The translations under genes were made by a program, and so were the position numbers. From the NCBI GenBank assembly GCA_946414435.1, contig CAMKOM010000002.1, positions 186,001-250,000 of the forward strand: a stretch of DNA of 64,000 bases, in the 5' to 3' direction. The stretch is from an uncultured Bacteroidota bacterium. Its GTDB lineage: Bacteria > Bacteroidota > Bacteroidia > Bacteroidales > SZUA-534. Positions 1 through 8,884 of this stretch are shown here, piece after piece (within the stretch, counting starts at the first letter, position 1; each line of letters starts with the position of its first letter). The notes under the pieces are model-generated. The model was not told where the DNA came from. It worked only from the letters and a program-made list of their open reading frames with translations, and did no database searches.

Positions 1-405
1 CTTGTATGGATGGCCATCGATTTTAACTGGTTCGGACCGTTTAAAACGGCCAAAGAAGCTCCGGCTCCAATTGAAGTTATTGACACCACTCCGGCTATTG
101 ATTCTACAGCTCTTGCCGACACGGTTGAAGTGACAGTAGAAGACCCCGAACCAGTGATTGTTTCGGAACCTGTTGATCTTGGTTCTAAACCTTGCCACAT
201 TATTGCAGGCAGTTTCCAAGTTGAGTCGAACGCACAGCGATTCCAAGACGACATGCGCAGTCGCGGTTACGATGCACAAATCATAACTCGCAACACGGGT
301 TATTATTATGTCAGCATCAAACAGTTCGATACTCGTGCTGAGGCTGTTGCCGAATGGCGTAACATGACAATCGACAATCCGAATCTCTGGATTTTGATTA
401 AATAA
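1..405 (+). CDS. SPOR domain protein, 3' part (start lies outside the window)
   Basis: The frame is open from base 1 (codons for L, V, W precede the ATG at base 10), so the gene begins before the window and that ATG may be internal. About 60 residues rich in Pro, Glu, Val and Asp form a linker, followed by a SPOR domain over the last 70 residues (begins at KPCHIIAGSF, contains YYYVSIKQF, ends WILIK). SPOR domains bind septal peptidoglycan lacking stem peptides, so a periplasmic role at the division site is likely. The upstream part, probably carrying a membrane anchor or another domain, is not visible. A strong terminator follows. Confidence 0.85.
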   Translation, partial: LVWMAIDFNWFGPFKTAKEAPAPIEVIDTTPAIDSTALADTVEVTVEDPEPVIVSEPVDLGSKPCHIIAGSFQVESNAQRFQDDMRSRGYDAQIITRNTGYYYVSIKQFDTRAEAVAEWRNMTIDNPNLWILIK

Positions 406-419
406 TGTGTATCAATATT

Positions 420-455
420 AAAAAAGGCTTCAAACATATGTTTGAAGCCTTTTTT
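420..455. terminator. Bidirectional terminator, 36-bp perfect palindrome
   Basis: A perfect inverted repeat centred between bases 437 and 438: an A6 run, the stem GGCTTCAAACAT, its exact complement and a T6 run. It lies between the converging SPOR gene and tsaE and has a T tract on each strand, so it can stop transcription from both sides. Confidence 0.9.
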
Positions 456-496
456 GTTTGGTATAAGGTAAATAAGTTATTTTATCAGTTCGCCGT

Positions 497-907
497 CTAG
501 CAAATTTCCAAAAACCTGCTGTCATCATCGTTAATACTGATTTTGACAGTTGTAAAATGCTCAGGCATAAGCTCTTCAATCTTCTCGGGCCACTCAACAA
601 AGCAGTAGTCATCGCCAAAGAAATAGTCTTCGTAGCCAAGGTTGAAAGCTTCCTCAAGATTTTTGATTCGGTAGAAATCAAAGTGAAAAATGCGGCCGGC
701 CGCTGAGTTGTACTCGTTGATGATTGCAAACGAAGGACTTGATACTGTGTCGGTTGTGCCAAGCTGCTCGCACAAGGCTTTGATGAAGGTTGTCTTGCCT
801 GCACCCATCGGGCCATAGAATGCAAAATGCCGCTTGTTCCCCACGGCCGCAAGAAACTCTTTTGCAGCAGAGTCGATGTCGTTCAGGTTGTTTATCTTGA
901 TTAACAT
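497..907 (-). CDS. tsaE: tRNA threonylcarbamoyladenosine biosynthesis ATPase TsaE
   Basis: 136 residues, usual for TsaE. Walker A GPMGAGKT at residues 32-39, the family segment SPSFAIINEY at 58-67, HFDFYR at 75-80 and FVEWPEKI at 103-110. In bacteria TsaE works with TsaB and TsaD to make t6A37 on ANN-decoding tRNAs, driving the catalytic cycle by ATP hydrolysis in the cytoplasm. TcdA, which cyclises t6A, is also in this window (26709-27434), so two steps of the route are present. Neighbours on the same strand (purN, rnhA) have no functional link. The start is the first ATG before the conserved N terminus. Confidence 0.96.
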   Translation of the reverse strand: MLIKINNLNDIDSAAKEFLAAVGNKRHFAFYGPMGAGKTTFIKALCEQLGTTDTVSSPSFAIINEYNSAAGRIFHFDFYRIKNLEEAFNLGYEDYFFGDDYCFVEWPEKIEELMPEHFTTVKISINDDDSRFLEIC

Positions 908-959
908 TGGTTTAGGTGTTAGGTGTTAGTCTCATTCAATCCTTCACGCATTCAATTAA

Positions 960-1571
960 TCAATCCTTGCCTATCGGTTCCACTGCCACAACGCGTTCAA
1001 AATCGCGGCCGAGAATCATGTCTTCAATCACCTTCGGGTAGAATTTATACTCAAGCGCGTGCACTTTCTGTGCCACTTTTTCCGCATTGTCGAGCGGCTC
1101 AACACGAATTTTGGCCTGAAAAACGGTTGTGCCTTGGTCGTAGTTGGTGTCAATGGTATGGATGGTTATGCCCGACTCTTTCTCGTGCGCCGCAACCACA
1201 GCCTCGTGAACCTTGTCGCCGTACATTCCCTTGCCGCCAAACTTTGGCAGCAGCGACGGGTGGATATTCAGAATCTTGCCATCGTACTCGTTTACAATAC
1301 TTTCGGGCAGCAAAACCAAAAAACCGGCCAGAATAACCCAATCGGTTTTCAACTCGCGAAGCAGATTGAGCAGTTTGTCGGTGCCAACCATATCGGCGCG
1401 GCTCATCACATACGACGGAACACGCAGATATTTAGCGCGCTCCAGCACGTAAGCGTCGGCTTTGTTCGAGATTATTGCGGCAACCTCAACCGCATCGGAA
1501 TGCGAGAAGTATTTCACTATGTTTTCAGCATTCGAGCCTGAACCCGAAGCCAGTATTGCAAGACGTATCAT
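960..1571 (-). CDS. purN: Phosphoribosylglycinamide formyltransferase (GAR transformylase)
   Basis: 203 residues, full length. The N terminus [14 protein letters not shown] carries the phosphate-binding GSGSN loop (10-14). [10 protein letters not shown] at 102-111 gives the catalytic Asn102 and His104; the conserved Asp is at about 145 (NYDQG). The enzyme transfers a formyl group from 10-formyl-THF to GAR in step three of purine synthesis. Its ATG overlaps the stop of rnhA by four bases (ATGA at 1568-1571), so the two genes are translationally coupled in one transcript from the promoter near 2070. Another purine gene (guaB) is in the window but is not linked. Confidence 0.96.
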   Translation of the reverse strand: MIRLAILASGSGSNAENIVKYFSHSDAVEVAAIISNKADAYVLERAKYLRVPSYVMSRADMVGTDKLLNLLRELKTDWVILAGFLVLLPESIVNEYDGKILNIHPSLLPKFGGKGMYGDKVHEAVVAAHEKESGITIHTIDTNYDQGTTVFQAKIRVEPLDNAEKVAQKVHALEYKFYPKVIEDMILGRDFERVVAVEPIGKD

Positions 1572-2044
1572 ATTGTTAAAGTATTGTCGTTCTGTTGGTT
1601 TTCATAACCATCGTCAATCAGTGTGGGCGCAGCCGATGCGGCAACAGCCAGTTGGTCGCAGCGCTCGTTGAGCGGAATACCATCGTGCCCTTTAACCCAT
1701 TGGAACACAACATGGTGCCGATTGTAAACGCGCCAGAAGCGCATCCAAAGGTCGGGGTTTTTCTTGCCCTTGAAGCCTTTTTTAATCCAGCCTTCGAGCC
1801 AGTGCTTCTCAACAGCGTCAACCACATAGCGCGAGTCGGAATAAATCAGCACATCGCAGCCATCGTTTTTCAGTGCCTCCAGACCTTTGATGACAGCCAG
1901 CAGTTCCATCCGGTTGTTGGTTGTCAGGCGGAAACCTTCCGAAAGCTCTTTGCTGTGCGGCCCATAAGTTAGCACAACGCCGTAGCCACCCGGCCCGGGA
2001 TTGCCTGAAGCCGCACCATCGGTATAGATTACAACTTGCTGCAT
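1568..2044 (-). CDS. rnhA: Ribonuclease HI
   Basis: 158 residues from the ATG at 2044. The catalytic carboxylates are Asp9 ([11 protein letters not shown]), Glu47 (NNRMELLA), Asp70 ([10 protein letters not shown]) and Asp130, the standard RNase H set. It cleaves the RNA strand of RNA-DNA hybrids, such as R-loops and primer remnants. The frame is open further upstream to 2122, but that ATG lies upstream of a good -7 box (2066-2073), and the protein aligns with the family from [10 protein letters not shown], so the shorter start is preferred. purN follows with a 4-base overlap. Confidence 0.95.
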   Translation of the reverse strand: MQQVVIYTDGAASGNPGPGGYGVVLTYGPHSKELSEGFRLTTNNRMELLAVIKGLEALKNDGCDVLIYSDSRYVVDAVEKHWLEGWIKKGFKGKKNPDLWMRFWRVYNRHHVVFQWVKGHDGIPLNERCDQLAVAASAAPTLIDDGYENQQNDNTLTI

Positions 2045-2065
2045 CGGTCTGTTTTTTTTGCGGCG

Positions 2066-2073
2066 CAAAGATA
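2066..2073 (-). promoter_or_regulatory. -7 box for rnhA-purN
   Basis: Read on the minus strand this is TATCTTTG followed by C, matching the Bacteroidetes -7 consensus TAnnTTTG. It lies 21 bases before the chosen rnhA ATG and downstream of the longer possible start. No clear TTTG box is seen at the expected -33 distance. Confidence 0.6.
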
Positions 2074-2140
2074 TATGTTTTGGTGAACTGACGAACTGAA
2101 TAATCAGACCAAGACGCGGCACGCCACGTATCTACAACAC

Positions 2141-2179
2141 AAAAAAACCGGGAACTTGAGCGCCCCCGGTATTTTTTTT
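2141..2179 (-). terminator. Terminator of the EF-hand protein gene
   Basis: On the minus strand: ACCGGG, a 12-base loop, CCCGGT, then a T7 run. It lies 17 bases past the stop of the 744-residue gene. A T run on the other side means it may also work on the plus strand. Confidence 0.8.
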
Positions 2180-2195
2180 GTGATTGCCACAATGG

Positions 2196-4430
2196 CTATT
2201 CGGCTGCAACGGAATCAGCGCAAGCTGGTGCTTCCGCAGCGGCCGGTACGGGCGCCTCTGTGCACGCTTCAACCTTTTCGGTGCACTCTTTCTTGCCAAA
2301 CGGCAAGCCGAAACGTTCCAGCTTATTGGTGAAATAGAGTCCGGCAAAGATTGCGGCAAGCAGGATAATCGCCCAAAGAATTCGCTTCCAAACAACACCT
2401 TTTTCGGCAAACGGGTCTTTCACTCTCACCTTCGGGAACTTGGCGATTTTGGTCAGTGTGGCACCGAAAATGATGTTCACCAGAATGTCGGCGTTCACTG
2501 CCCAACCGTTGGCATTGAGCACCTGCGCAAGATTGCGTTTGCGCAGTTTGAGCCACGCCATTACCATCGACGGGCCTGAAATGACAGCCAGAATACCCAC
2601 CAAAATACCCAAATACTGATACCAGGTGAACCCTTCGAGACCTTTGGCAACACTCACGCATGCCGAACCCAACATGCCCAAAGCCATACCAAAGGCAGCA
2701 AAAATACCAGCGAATTTAGCGATGTCGAACGGTGGTTTAGCAGCCGGTTTCTCGCCTTCGGCCGGCACTTTGGCGTCGGCCAGCTTGGCTGTGGTGTCTT
2801 CCATCATTTTTGCGTCCTTTTCGGCGGCACGCTTGTTAATCATGTTCTCAATCCAAACCGAAATGCGGCGGTAGGGCGACCAGAACGCCTGCCAGATGCT
2901 TATCGGGTTGTCGATGATTTTCACCACGGTGGCATCCCAATCCAAACCGCTGCGGTCGTAGAACACGGCGTTTTTGCCCACTGTCAGGTTGTTCACTTCG
3001 CCATTGGTCATTACGGCCACAATCTTCATTGTTGTGCCCTTGGTTTTCGAAACGCAATCGCAGTAAATCAGGAACATACCGCTGAAACTTGCCATCGCGT
3101 TGTGCTTGTCCATATCGCTGACTTTGATGCAAAGGTCGCAGCTGCGTTGGTCGATATAGAGCGTTCCGGCTTGGAAAATCGCCTTTGTATCAGGGCTTTT
3201 TGTGTAGAAATCGGTTAGCGTGACGAAGTTTTTGAGCAGCGTGAAGAAGTCGCGGCACAAGTGCAGCAGCTTGTCAACTTCGCTGATGCTGTTGGCTTCG
3301 CTCTCGAGTGCCTTGTCTTGCTCAACCAGCGCCAAAAGGTCAGCCTTGCGGTTGTCAGCCAGTATTTTGCCAATCAGTTCGGCGCCCAACGACTCAACAT
3401 CGGCGCCCTTTTTGGCAGCCAACCATGCGGTGTATGGTGCAAGTTTCTCGCCGATACTCTTCCAGTCGGCTTCGCTGATGGCTTTCTTTTTGGCAAAATC
3501 AGCCTTGAAACAGGTGTTTTTCAGCGCTTCAAACTGCGCCTGCCATGCGGGATTGATGATTGCAGTGTCGAGTGGCAGCAAACCGTCGGTGGCAATGCGT
3601 GCCAGCGGATAGGCAGAAATTTCATCGGTTCCTGCAGTCAGATTCTTACTGCTGATGGTCGCAAACTGCTCTGCCGACACGTTGAGCGCGGCTGTTGCGT
3701 TGCTGTCGAAGGCCGACAGTTTGCAACGCATGAAATAGTCGGTAACCTTCTCGTTGAGAGCCTGATAGTTTGCCAAAACAGTTGCGGTGTCGTCACCGTA
3801 AGGCAAATTGGCCTGCGACTGCCATGCCGTCAAGTCGGCGCAGTTGGCGTAGAAGGCTTCAATTTTATCGGCGTCAACACCATCGGCACCGCTGCGGTCG
3901 GGCAGCGCGCCCATTGCCTTGATGCACGCTTCGATGGTGGCACGCAGGTCGGCATCGTCAGTTGAGTCGGGTGTGATAATGCCATCGCCATTGAAGCGCG
4001 TTTTTGAGAAAATGGCCATGCTATCGGCCGTGTTCTCGATGGTTATCGTATTGTCTTTCAGCCCCAAATTCTCAACAATCCGTTTTGCGGAAGCGTAGAG
4101 CCGCTTGCCATTTTCAGTTTCCTGATTGATGTCGTCGAGAGTTATTGAGCCGGTTTGTTTCAGCAGCAAATTATTGTCTTTCAGTATCGATGTCAGCCAT
4201 TCGGCCGTTTCCACAACTTCAGGAACTCGGATTTTGCCGTCATTGTCGTCGTCCATCATGGCCAGGGTTTTCTCATCAAGTTCAAGCCCCTTGACCGGGC
4301 AACTCAACACCGTCCACATCTTTTGGTCGAGCTCGGCCAGGTGAGCGATGTCTTCGCCTTTATCAATGCACACGCGCGGCACGCCGCCAACGTTGGCAAA
4401 CCGCCATTTGTAGTTCTTTTGCTTTTCCAT
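2196..4430 (-). CDS. Large EF-hand membrane protein of unknown function
   Basis: 744 residues, no assigned function. Residues about 60-71 (DDDNDGKIRVPE) match the 12-residue EF-hand calcium loop exactly, with Asp at positions 1, 3 and 5, Gly at 6, Ile at 8 and Glu at 12. A second, degenerate loop follows near RFNGDGIITPD. The long middle part is helical, Ala- and Asp-rich, with no signal peptide at the N terminus. Three hydrophobic segments lie near the C terminus (about 565-590, 605-627, 685-705), and the tail is Cys/Glu/Ala/Pro-rich. This suggests a mainly soluble body anchored by a C-terminal membrane bundle and possibly responsive to a divalent ion. It has its own terminator and no obvious partner. 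Similar long proteins are, to my memory, present in other Bacteroidetes. Confidence 0.75.
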   Translation of the reverse strand: MEKQKNYKWRFANVGGVPRVCIDKGEDIAHLAELDQKMWTVLSCPVKGLELDEKTLAMMDDDNDGKIRVPEVVETAEWLTSILKDNNLLLKQTGSITLDDINQETENGKRLYASAKRIVENLGLKDNTITIENTADSMAIFSKTRFNGDGIITPDSTDDADLRATIEACIKAMGALPDRSGADGVDADKIEAFYANCADLTAWQSQANLPYGDDTATVLANYQALNEKVTDYFMRCKLSAFDSNATAALNVSAEQFATISSKNLTAGTDEISAYPLARIATDGLLPLDTAIINPAWQAQFEALKNTCFKADFAKKKAISEADWKSIGEKLAPYTAWLAAKKGADVESLGAELIGKILADNRKADLLALVEQDKALESEANSISEVDKLLHLCRDFFTLLKNFVTLTDFYTKSPDTKAIFQAGTLYIDQRSCDLCIKVSDMDKHNAMASFSGMFLIYCDCVSKTKGTTMKIVAVMTNGEVNNLTVGKNAVFYDRSGLDWDATVVKIIDNPISIWQAFWSPYRRISVWIENMINKRAAEKDAKMMEDTTAKLADAKVPAEGEKPAAKPPFDIAKFAGIFAAFGMALGMLGSACVSVAKGLEGFTWYQYLGILVGILAVISGPSMVMAWLKLRKRNLAQVLNANGWAVNADILVNIIFGATLTKIAKFPKVRVKDPFAEKGVVWKRILWAIILLAAIFAGLYFTNKLERFGLPFGKKECTEKVEACTEAPVPAAAEAPACADSVAAE

Positions 4431-4478
4431 TTTTTTAGTTTTTAATGCGCCAATGTAAATAAATTATAGGTACGCGGT

Positions 4479-4982
4479 TCAAAAACCTTTCTTTTCCACC
4501 GTCAAATACGTGTAACTGAAATCGGTCTTCTCGTCATTCTCAATGTCGATACGCTCAAGCTCGCGCCACTGTGAGAAATCAATTTCGGGGAAGAAGGTGT
4601 CGGCTTCAAACTTCTTGTGAATCAGTGTCAAATAAAGTTTTGTGGTCAGCGGAAACATCTGGCGGTAGATGCTCGCGCCGCCAATCACAAACGACTCTTC
4701 GCCATCGGGCAGCAAGGCCACTGCTTCGTCGATTGAGCGGGCCAGTACAGCGCCTTCAAATTCGGCACCAGTGCGGCTGGTAATCACAATGTTGCGGCGC
4801 TCGGGCAGCGGACGGCGCGGCAACGAGAGCCACGTGTTGCTGCCCATAATTATATTGTGTCCGGTGGTGATGGCCTTAAACCGTTTCAAATCGGCTGGGA
4901 TGTAAGCCAAAAGATTGTTTTTCAGTCCGATGCCGCCGTTCTCGTCAATGGCGACAATCATCGAAATCTGTTTGTCAGTCAT
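4479..4982 (-). CDS. folA: Dihydrofolate reductase
   Basis: 167 residues from the ATG at 4982. Family segments: SMIVAIDENGGIGLKNNLL (7-25), ADLKRFKAITTGHNIIMGSN, and PERRNIVITSR, the NADPH-binding region. It reduces dihydrofolate to tetrahydrofolate with NADPH. The frame continues upstream to 5051, but the extra 23 residues (Cys-rich, unlike the family) are unlikely to be translated. The folate gene folP is also in the window, 50 kb away. It lies directly upstream of the EF-hand protein gene on the same strand (48-base gap), so the two may share a transcript. Confidence 0.95.
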   Translation of the reverse strand: MTDKQISMIVAIDENGGIGLKNNLLAYIPADLKRFKAITTGHNIIMGSNTWLSLPRRPLPERRNIVITSRTGAEFEGAVLARSIDEAVALLPDGEESFVIGGASIYRQMFPLTTKLYLTLIHKKFEADTFFPEIDFSQWRELERIDIENDEKTDFSYTYLTVEKKGF

Positions 4983-5157
4983 ACATATTATATTATGGGT
5001 GCAAGGTAGGAATTTTGGGGAACATGAAATTGAAAAAATGCATTCAACCACTTATGTAATATGCCTAAAAATGCCACTCACACCCGATAGCTATTGGGAC
5101 TGATACCCACCAATCACCACTTATTAAAATTGTTTTGAAGATTTAAACAACATGGTG

Positions 5158-5187
5158 TTTGTATTTTCAAAAAAATGCCGATATTTG
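5158..5187 (+). promoter_or_regulatory. Promoter of rpsO
   Basis: TTTG at 5158-5161, an 18-base spacer, and GATATTTG at 5180-5187, one mismatch from TAnnTTTG. The predicted leader is about 45 bases. Confidence 0.6.
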
Positions 5188-5236
5188 CGGTTCGAAATTC
5201 GAAAGGAAACATTAACAGATTTATAAAAAAATAGAT

Positions 5237-5506
5237 ATGTATCTAACAGCAGAAAAAAAGCAAGAATTTTTCTCAACTTACGGAAAATCAGCAAAAGACA
5301 CTGGCTCAACTGAAGGCCAGATTGCAATGTTCAGTTACAAAATCAATCACCTGACTGAGCACATGAAGAACAACAAGAAAGACGTTGGCACACAGCGCTC
5401 ACTGCTTCAGATGGTTGGTAAACGTCGTAATTTGCTGGCATACCTTAAGAAACAGGATATTGAAAAATATCGTGAACTAATTAAGGCTCTGAACTTGAGG
5501 AAGTAA
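5237..5506 (+). CDS. rpsO: 30S ribosomal protein S15
   Basis: 89 residues, the standard length. The conserved core DTGSTEGQIAMF, HLTEHMKNNKKD and RSLLQMVGKRRNLLAYL is present. S15 binds 16S rRNA helices at the platform early in 30S assembly. It is a single-gene unit with promoter and terminator, followed by pnp, the classical rpsO-pnp order, although here a terminator separates the two. Confidence 0.98.
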   Translation: MYLTAEKKQEFFSTYGKSAKDTGSTEGQIAMFSYKINHLTEHMKNNKKDVGTQRSLLQMVGKRRNLLAYLKKQDIEKYRELIKALNLRK

Positions 5507-5508
5507 CA

Positions 5509-5538
5509 AAAAGAGGCACTTCGGTTGCCTTTTTTTGT
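5509..5538 (+). terminator. Terminator of rpsO
   Basis: Stem AGGCA / TGCCT with a CTTCGGT loop followed by a T7 run, a few bases after the rpsO stop codon. Confidence 0.85.
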
Positions 5539-5615
5539 TTATTATGAGTGCAAAGGTTTGCAATAAATTGTATAGTGCGTTTTTAATGCACAAAGTCTTG
5601 TAAATCATTGCATTT

Positions 5616-5638
5616 GTAAAATAAGTGGCGTATTTTAC
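5616..5638 (+). promoter_or_regulatory. Hairpin in the pnp leader
   Basis: Perfect 8-bp inverted repeat GTAAAATA / TATTTTAC with a 7-base loop, about 95 bases before pnp. In enterobacteria pnp is autoregulated through a leader stem. A similar role here is only an analogy, and the element could equally be an operator. Confidence 0.35.
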
Positions 5639-5733
5639 GTCCAATAACCCATCGAAAACTTCGGTTTAAAACAATAATATGAATTTGTCTGCCGGACGAA
5701 AGATGAAACCGACAGATGCAAAAAGAAGCTTTT

Positions 5734-7995
5734 ATGAACATAGTAAAGAAAGAAATCAAATTGCCCGACGGTAGGGTGATTGAAATTGAAACCGGCAAGC
5801 TGGCCAAACAGGCCGACGGAGCCGTTATGGTAAAATGCGGCAGCACAATGCTGCTTGCAACAGTTTGCTCGGCGCAAGATGCAGTACCCGGCACCGACTT
5901 TATGCCGCTGACCGTTGAGTACAAAGAGAAATTCGCATCGAACGGCCGCTTCCCCGGCGGATTCACACGCCGCGAGGGCAAGGCATCGGACTACGAGATT
6001 CTGATTGCCCGACTGATTGACCGCGCTCTGCGCCCGCTGTTCCCATCGAACTATCACGCTGAAACATTTGTAAACGTAACACTTTACTCATCGGACGGCA
6101 TTGATATGCCCGACAACTTCGCCGGTCTTGCAGCTTCGGCCGCACTGGCAGTGTCTGACATTCCATTCGAAGGCCCGATTTCAGAGGTCCGCGTGGCTCG
6201 CGTGAATGGCGAGTTCATCATCGATCCGACATTCGAACAAGCAGAAAACGCTGATATCGAGTTGGTTGTAGCAGCAACGCTCGACAACATAATGATGGTT
6301 GAAGGCGAAATGAACGAGGTTAGCGAGCACGATATGCTCGAGGCCATCAAAGCCGCTCACGAGGCCATCAAACCGCAATGCCAGGCTCAGCTTGAACTGA
6401 TGGAAGCCGCTGGCAAGACCGTTAAACGCGAATATTGCCACGAGGAGAACGACGAAGAACTTCGCCAGCAGGTTCACGATGCCTGCTACGCAAAAGCATA
6501 CGCTCAGGCAACCGCCGCCGACACCGACAAACATCACCGCGAGGCGATGTTCACCGCTATCTGCGACGAGTTCAAGGCTCAGTTCACCGAAGAGGAGCTT
6601 GAAACCAAAGGCGCTCTCATTGACCGCTACTATCACGATGTTGAGAAAGAGGCAATGCGCCGCGCCGTTCTTGATGAAGGCAAACGTCTCGACGGCCGCA
6701 AGACCAACGAAATCCGCCCAATTTGGTCGGAAGTTGGCTATCTGCCAGGCCCCCACGGCTCATCAATCTTTACCCGCGGTGAGACTCAATCGCTCTGCAC
6801 CGTTACTCTGGGAACAAAACTCGACGAGAAGATTATCGACGAGGCTCTTATCCAAGGCCGCGACAGATTCCTTCTCCACTATAATTTTCCGCCGTTCTCG
6901 ACCGGCGAGGCCAAGGCACAGCGTGGTGTTGGCCGCCGCGAGATTGGTCACGGAAACCTTGCCTGCCGTGCACTGAAGAAAATGATTCCGGCAGACTACC
7001 CGTATGTGGTTCGTGTTGTTTCTGACATTCTTGAGTCGAACGGCTCATCATCAATGGCAACAGTTTGCGCTGGTACTCTGGCACTTATGGACGCTGGCGT
7101 GAAGATTAAGAAACCTGTTTCGGGTATTGCAATGGGCTTGATTTCGGAGAACAAGGGTACCAACTACGCTGTTCTTTCTGATATTCTTGGCGATGAGGAC
7201 CACCTTGGCGATATGGACTTCAAGACCACTGGCACACGCGACGGTCTGACCGCTTGCCAGATGGATATCAAGGTTGACGGTCTGTCGTACGAGATTCTTG
7301 AAAACGCACTTGCACAGGCTCACGAAGGTCGTATGTATATCCTGGACAAGATTCAGGAGACAATCGCAGAGCCACGTGCCGACCTGAAACCGCACGCACC
7401 GCGCATCGTCACAATGTCGATTCCGAAAGACTGCATTGGCGCTGTTATCGGCCCCGGCGGAAAGATTATTCAGGAAATCCAAGCATCAACTGGCACCATC
7501 ATCACAATCGATGAGGTTGAAAATGAAGGCAAGGTTGAGGTTGTGGCAGCCAACAAGGACTCTATCGATGCCGCAATCGCACGCATCAAGGGAATCGTTG
7601 CTGTGCCTGAGGTTGGCGAGATTTACAAAGGTAAAATCAAGTCGGTAGTAACCTTCGGCGTGTTTGTCGAGATTCTACCTGGCAAAGAAGGTCTGCTGCA
7701 CATCTCGGAGATTGAATGGCGCCGCTTTGAGAAGATTGAAGACGCTGGTCTGAAGGAAGGCGACGAGATTGAAGTCAAGTTGCTCGAGATTGACAAGGCT
7801 GGCAAACTTCGTCTGTCGCACAAGGCACTGCTTCCGAAACCTGAAGGCTATGCTGAGCGCCCGGAGCGTGGTGAGCGTCGTGAAGGCGGGGAGCGCCGCA
7901 ATGGTGGCGACCGTCGCGACAACCGTCACGGCGGACACCACGAGCACCGTGGCAACCGCAACGAAGGCGGCAACGAAGCACCTGCACAGGAATAA
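5734..7995 (+). CDS. pnp: Polyribonucleotide nucleotidyltransferase (PNPase)
   Basis: About 753 residues. Two RNase PH-like domains (first from [20 protein letters not shown] with [10 protein letters not shown]; second with [14 protein letters not shown] and the [15 protein letters not shown] active-site region), a KH domain ([16 protein letters not shown]), an S1 domain ([19 protein letters not shown]), and a C-terminal tail of about 45 residues rich in Arg, Gly and His. It degrades RNA 3' to 5' by phosphorolysis. The start [13 protein letters not shown] fits the family; an ATG six codons upstream (5716) is in frame and cannot be excluded. The basic tail probably adds RNA contact. Confidence 0.97.
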   Translation: MNIVKKEIKLPDGRVIEIETGKLAKQADGAVMVKCGSTMLLATVCSAQDAVPGTDFMPLTVEYKEKFASNGRFPGGFTRREGKASDYEILIARLIDRALRPLFPSNYHAETFVNVTLYSSDGIDMPDNFAGLAASAALAVSDIPFEGPISEVRVARVNGEFIIDPTFEQAENADIELVVAATLDNIMMVEGEMNEVSEHDMLEAIKAAHEAIKPQCQAQLELMEAAGKTVKREYCHEENDEELRQQVHDACYAKAYAQATAADTDKHHREAMFTAICDEFKAQFTEEELETKGALIDRYYHDVEKEAMRRAVLDEGKRLDGRKTNEIRPIWSEVGYLPGPHGSSIFTRGETQSLCTVTLGTKLDEKIIDEALIQGRDRFLLHYNFPPFSTGEAKAQRGVGRREIGHGNLACRALKKMIPADYPYVVRVVSDILESNGSSSMATVCAGTLALMDAGVKIKKPVSGIAMGLISENKGTNYAVLSDILGDEDHLGDMDFKTTGTRDGLTACQMDIKVDGLSYEILENALAQAHEGRMYILDKIQETIAEPRADLKPHAPRIVTMSIPKDCIGAVIGPGGKIIQEIQASTGTIITIDEVENEGKVEVVAANKDSIDAAIARIKGIVAVPEVGEIYKGKIKSVVTFGVFVEILPGKEGLLHISEIEWRRFEKIEDAGLKEGDEIEVKLLEIDKAGKLRLSHKALLPKPEGYAERPERGERREGGERRNGGDRRDNRHGGHHEHRGNRNEGGNEAPAQE

Positions 7996-8017
7996 GAATT
8001 TGTTTAATGGTTAATAG

Positions 8018-8049
8018 AAAAGGCGGAGCCGAAAGGTTCCGCTTTTTTT
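8018..8049 (+). terminator. Terminator of pnp
   Basis: GCGGAGCC, a GAAA loop, then GGTTCCGC and a T7 run. It starts about 25 bases after the pnp stop. Confidence 0.9.
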
Positions 8050-8150
8050 GTGTGAGACATGCTCCATTTCCACACTTCAATCCCCCGAAAAATCTCCCCA
8101 CTAAGTATAAATACCACCTTTTTTTAGGCATAAAATGGCTATCGCGTCTG

Positions 8151-8183
8151 CCTATTAACCCCTACTTTTGCAGCGTTAATAGG
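8151..8183 (+). promoter_or_regulatory. hdr operon -7 box inside an operator-like inverted repeat
   Basis: The -7 box TACTTTTG (8163-8170) sits in the centre of a perfect inverted repeat, CCTATTAA (8151-8158) and TTAATAGG (8176-8183), with 17 bases between the arms. The ATG used for the first gene is only 19 bases after the -7 box. A dimeric regulator bound to the arms would block polymerase. The function is inferred from position only. Confidence 0.45.
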
Positions 8184-8188
8184 TGGGT

Positions 8189-8884
8189 ATGGGCAAACTT
8201 TACGACCAATTGATGGAAGATGTGCGTTTTGTCGAGGGACTGAACGCTTGTATGAACTGCGGAATGTGCACGGGCGTGTGCCCTGCCGCCGAGTTCTACG
8301 ACTACGACCCGCGCCGCATTGTCGATTTGGTGCAGAAGAAAGACGACACCATAATCGAGGAGTTGCTGAAATCGGAAACCATTTGGTACTGCGGGCAGTG
8401 TATGAGTTGCAAAACCCGCTGTCCGCGCGGAAACACGCCTGGATTCGTCATTCAGGCGCTGCGCAAACTGTCGGTCAAACTGGGCTATTTCACCTGCTCG
8501 GAGAAGGGCCGTCAGCAGTTTGCAATCAAGCGCACCGTGGGGCAGAGCATTCTGGAGCGCGGCTACTGCGTCTATCCCGACATTGTCACCCCCTGGATGC
8601 ACCCCGAACAGGGCCCCAACTGGGAGAGTATCTACAACAACACCGAGGAGTTTATGGCCAAGTTGGACATTCCGTACAAGAAAGAGGGTGCGGGCCCGCT
8701 GCGCAAAATCGACCAAAAAAACCTTGACGAACTCAAGCGAATATTCGATGTGACGGGCGGAACCGAGATGTATGACTGCATTGAGAAATATTCGGCCGAG
8801 AAGGCCAAGGAGATGGGCGTCGACATTGAGAACGGCGACTATCTGAATATGGTTTTCAAAACAAATTCCGACTACGATGAGTGA
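8189..8884 (+). CDS. Heterodisulfide reductase subunit C-like ferredoxin protein
   Basis: 231 residues from the ATG at 8189 (a GTG two codons earlier is also in frame but lies in the operator arm). Two 4Fe-4S sites: Cys21, 24, 27, 31 (CMNCGMCTGVCP) and Cys68, 71, 74, 78 (CGQCMSCKTRCP). About 150 further residues have no motif I recognise. HdrC proteins pass electrons between the flavin subunit HdrA and the catalytic HdrB. The next gene overlaps by 8 bases, so this is the first cistron of a coupled HdrC-HdrB-HdrA set. No methanogen traits are seen, so CoM-S-S-CoB is not the expected substrate; the true substrate is unknown. Confidence 0.88.
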   Translation: MGKLYDQLMEDVRFVEGLNACMNCGMCTGVCPAAEFYDYDPRRIVDLVQKKDDTIIEELLKSETIWYCGQCMSCKTRCPRGNTPGFVIQALRKLSVKLGYFTCSEKGRQQFAIKRTVGQSILERGYCVYPDIVTPWMHPEQGPNWESIYNNTEEFMAKLDIPYKKEGAGPLRKIDQKNLDELKRIFDVTGGTEMYDCIEKYSAEKAKEMGVDIENGDYLNMVFKTNSDYDE

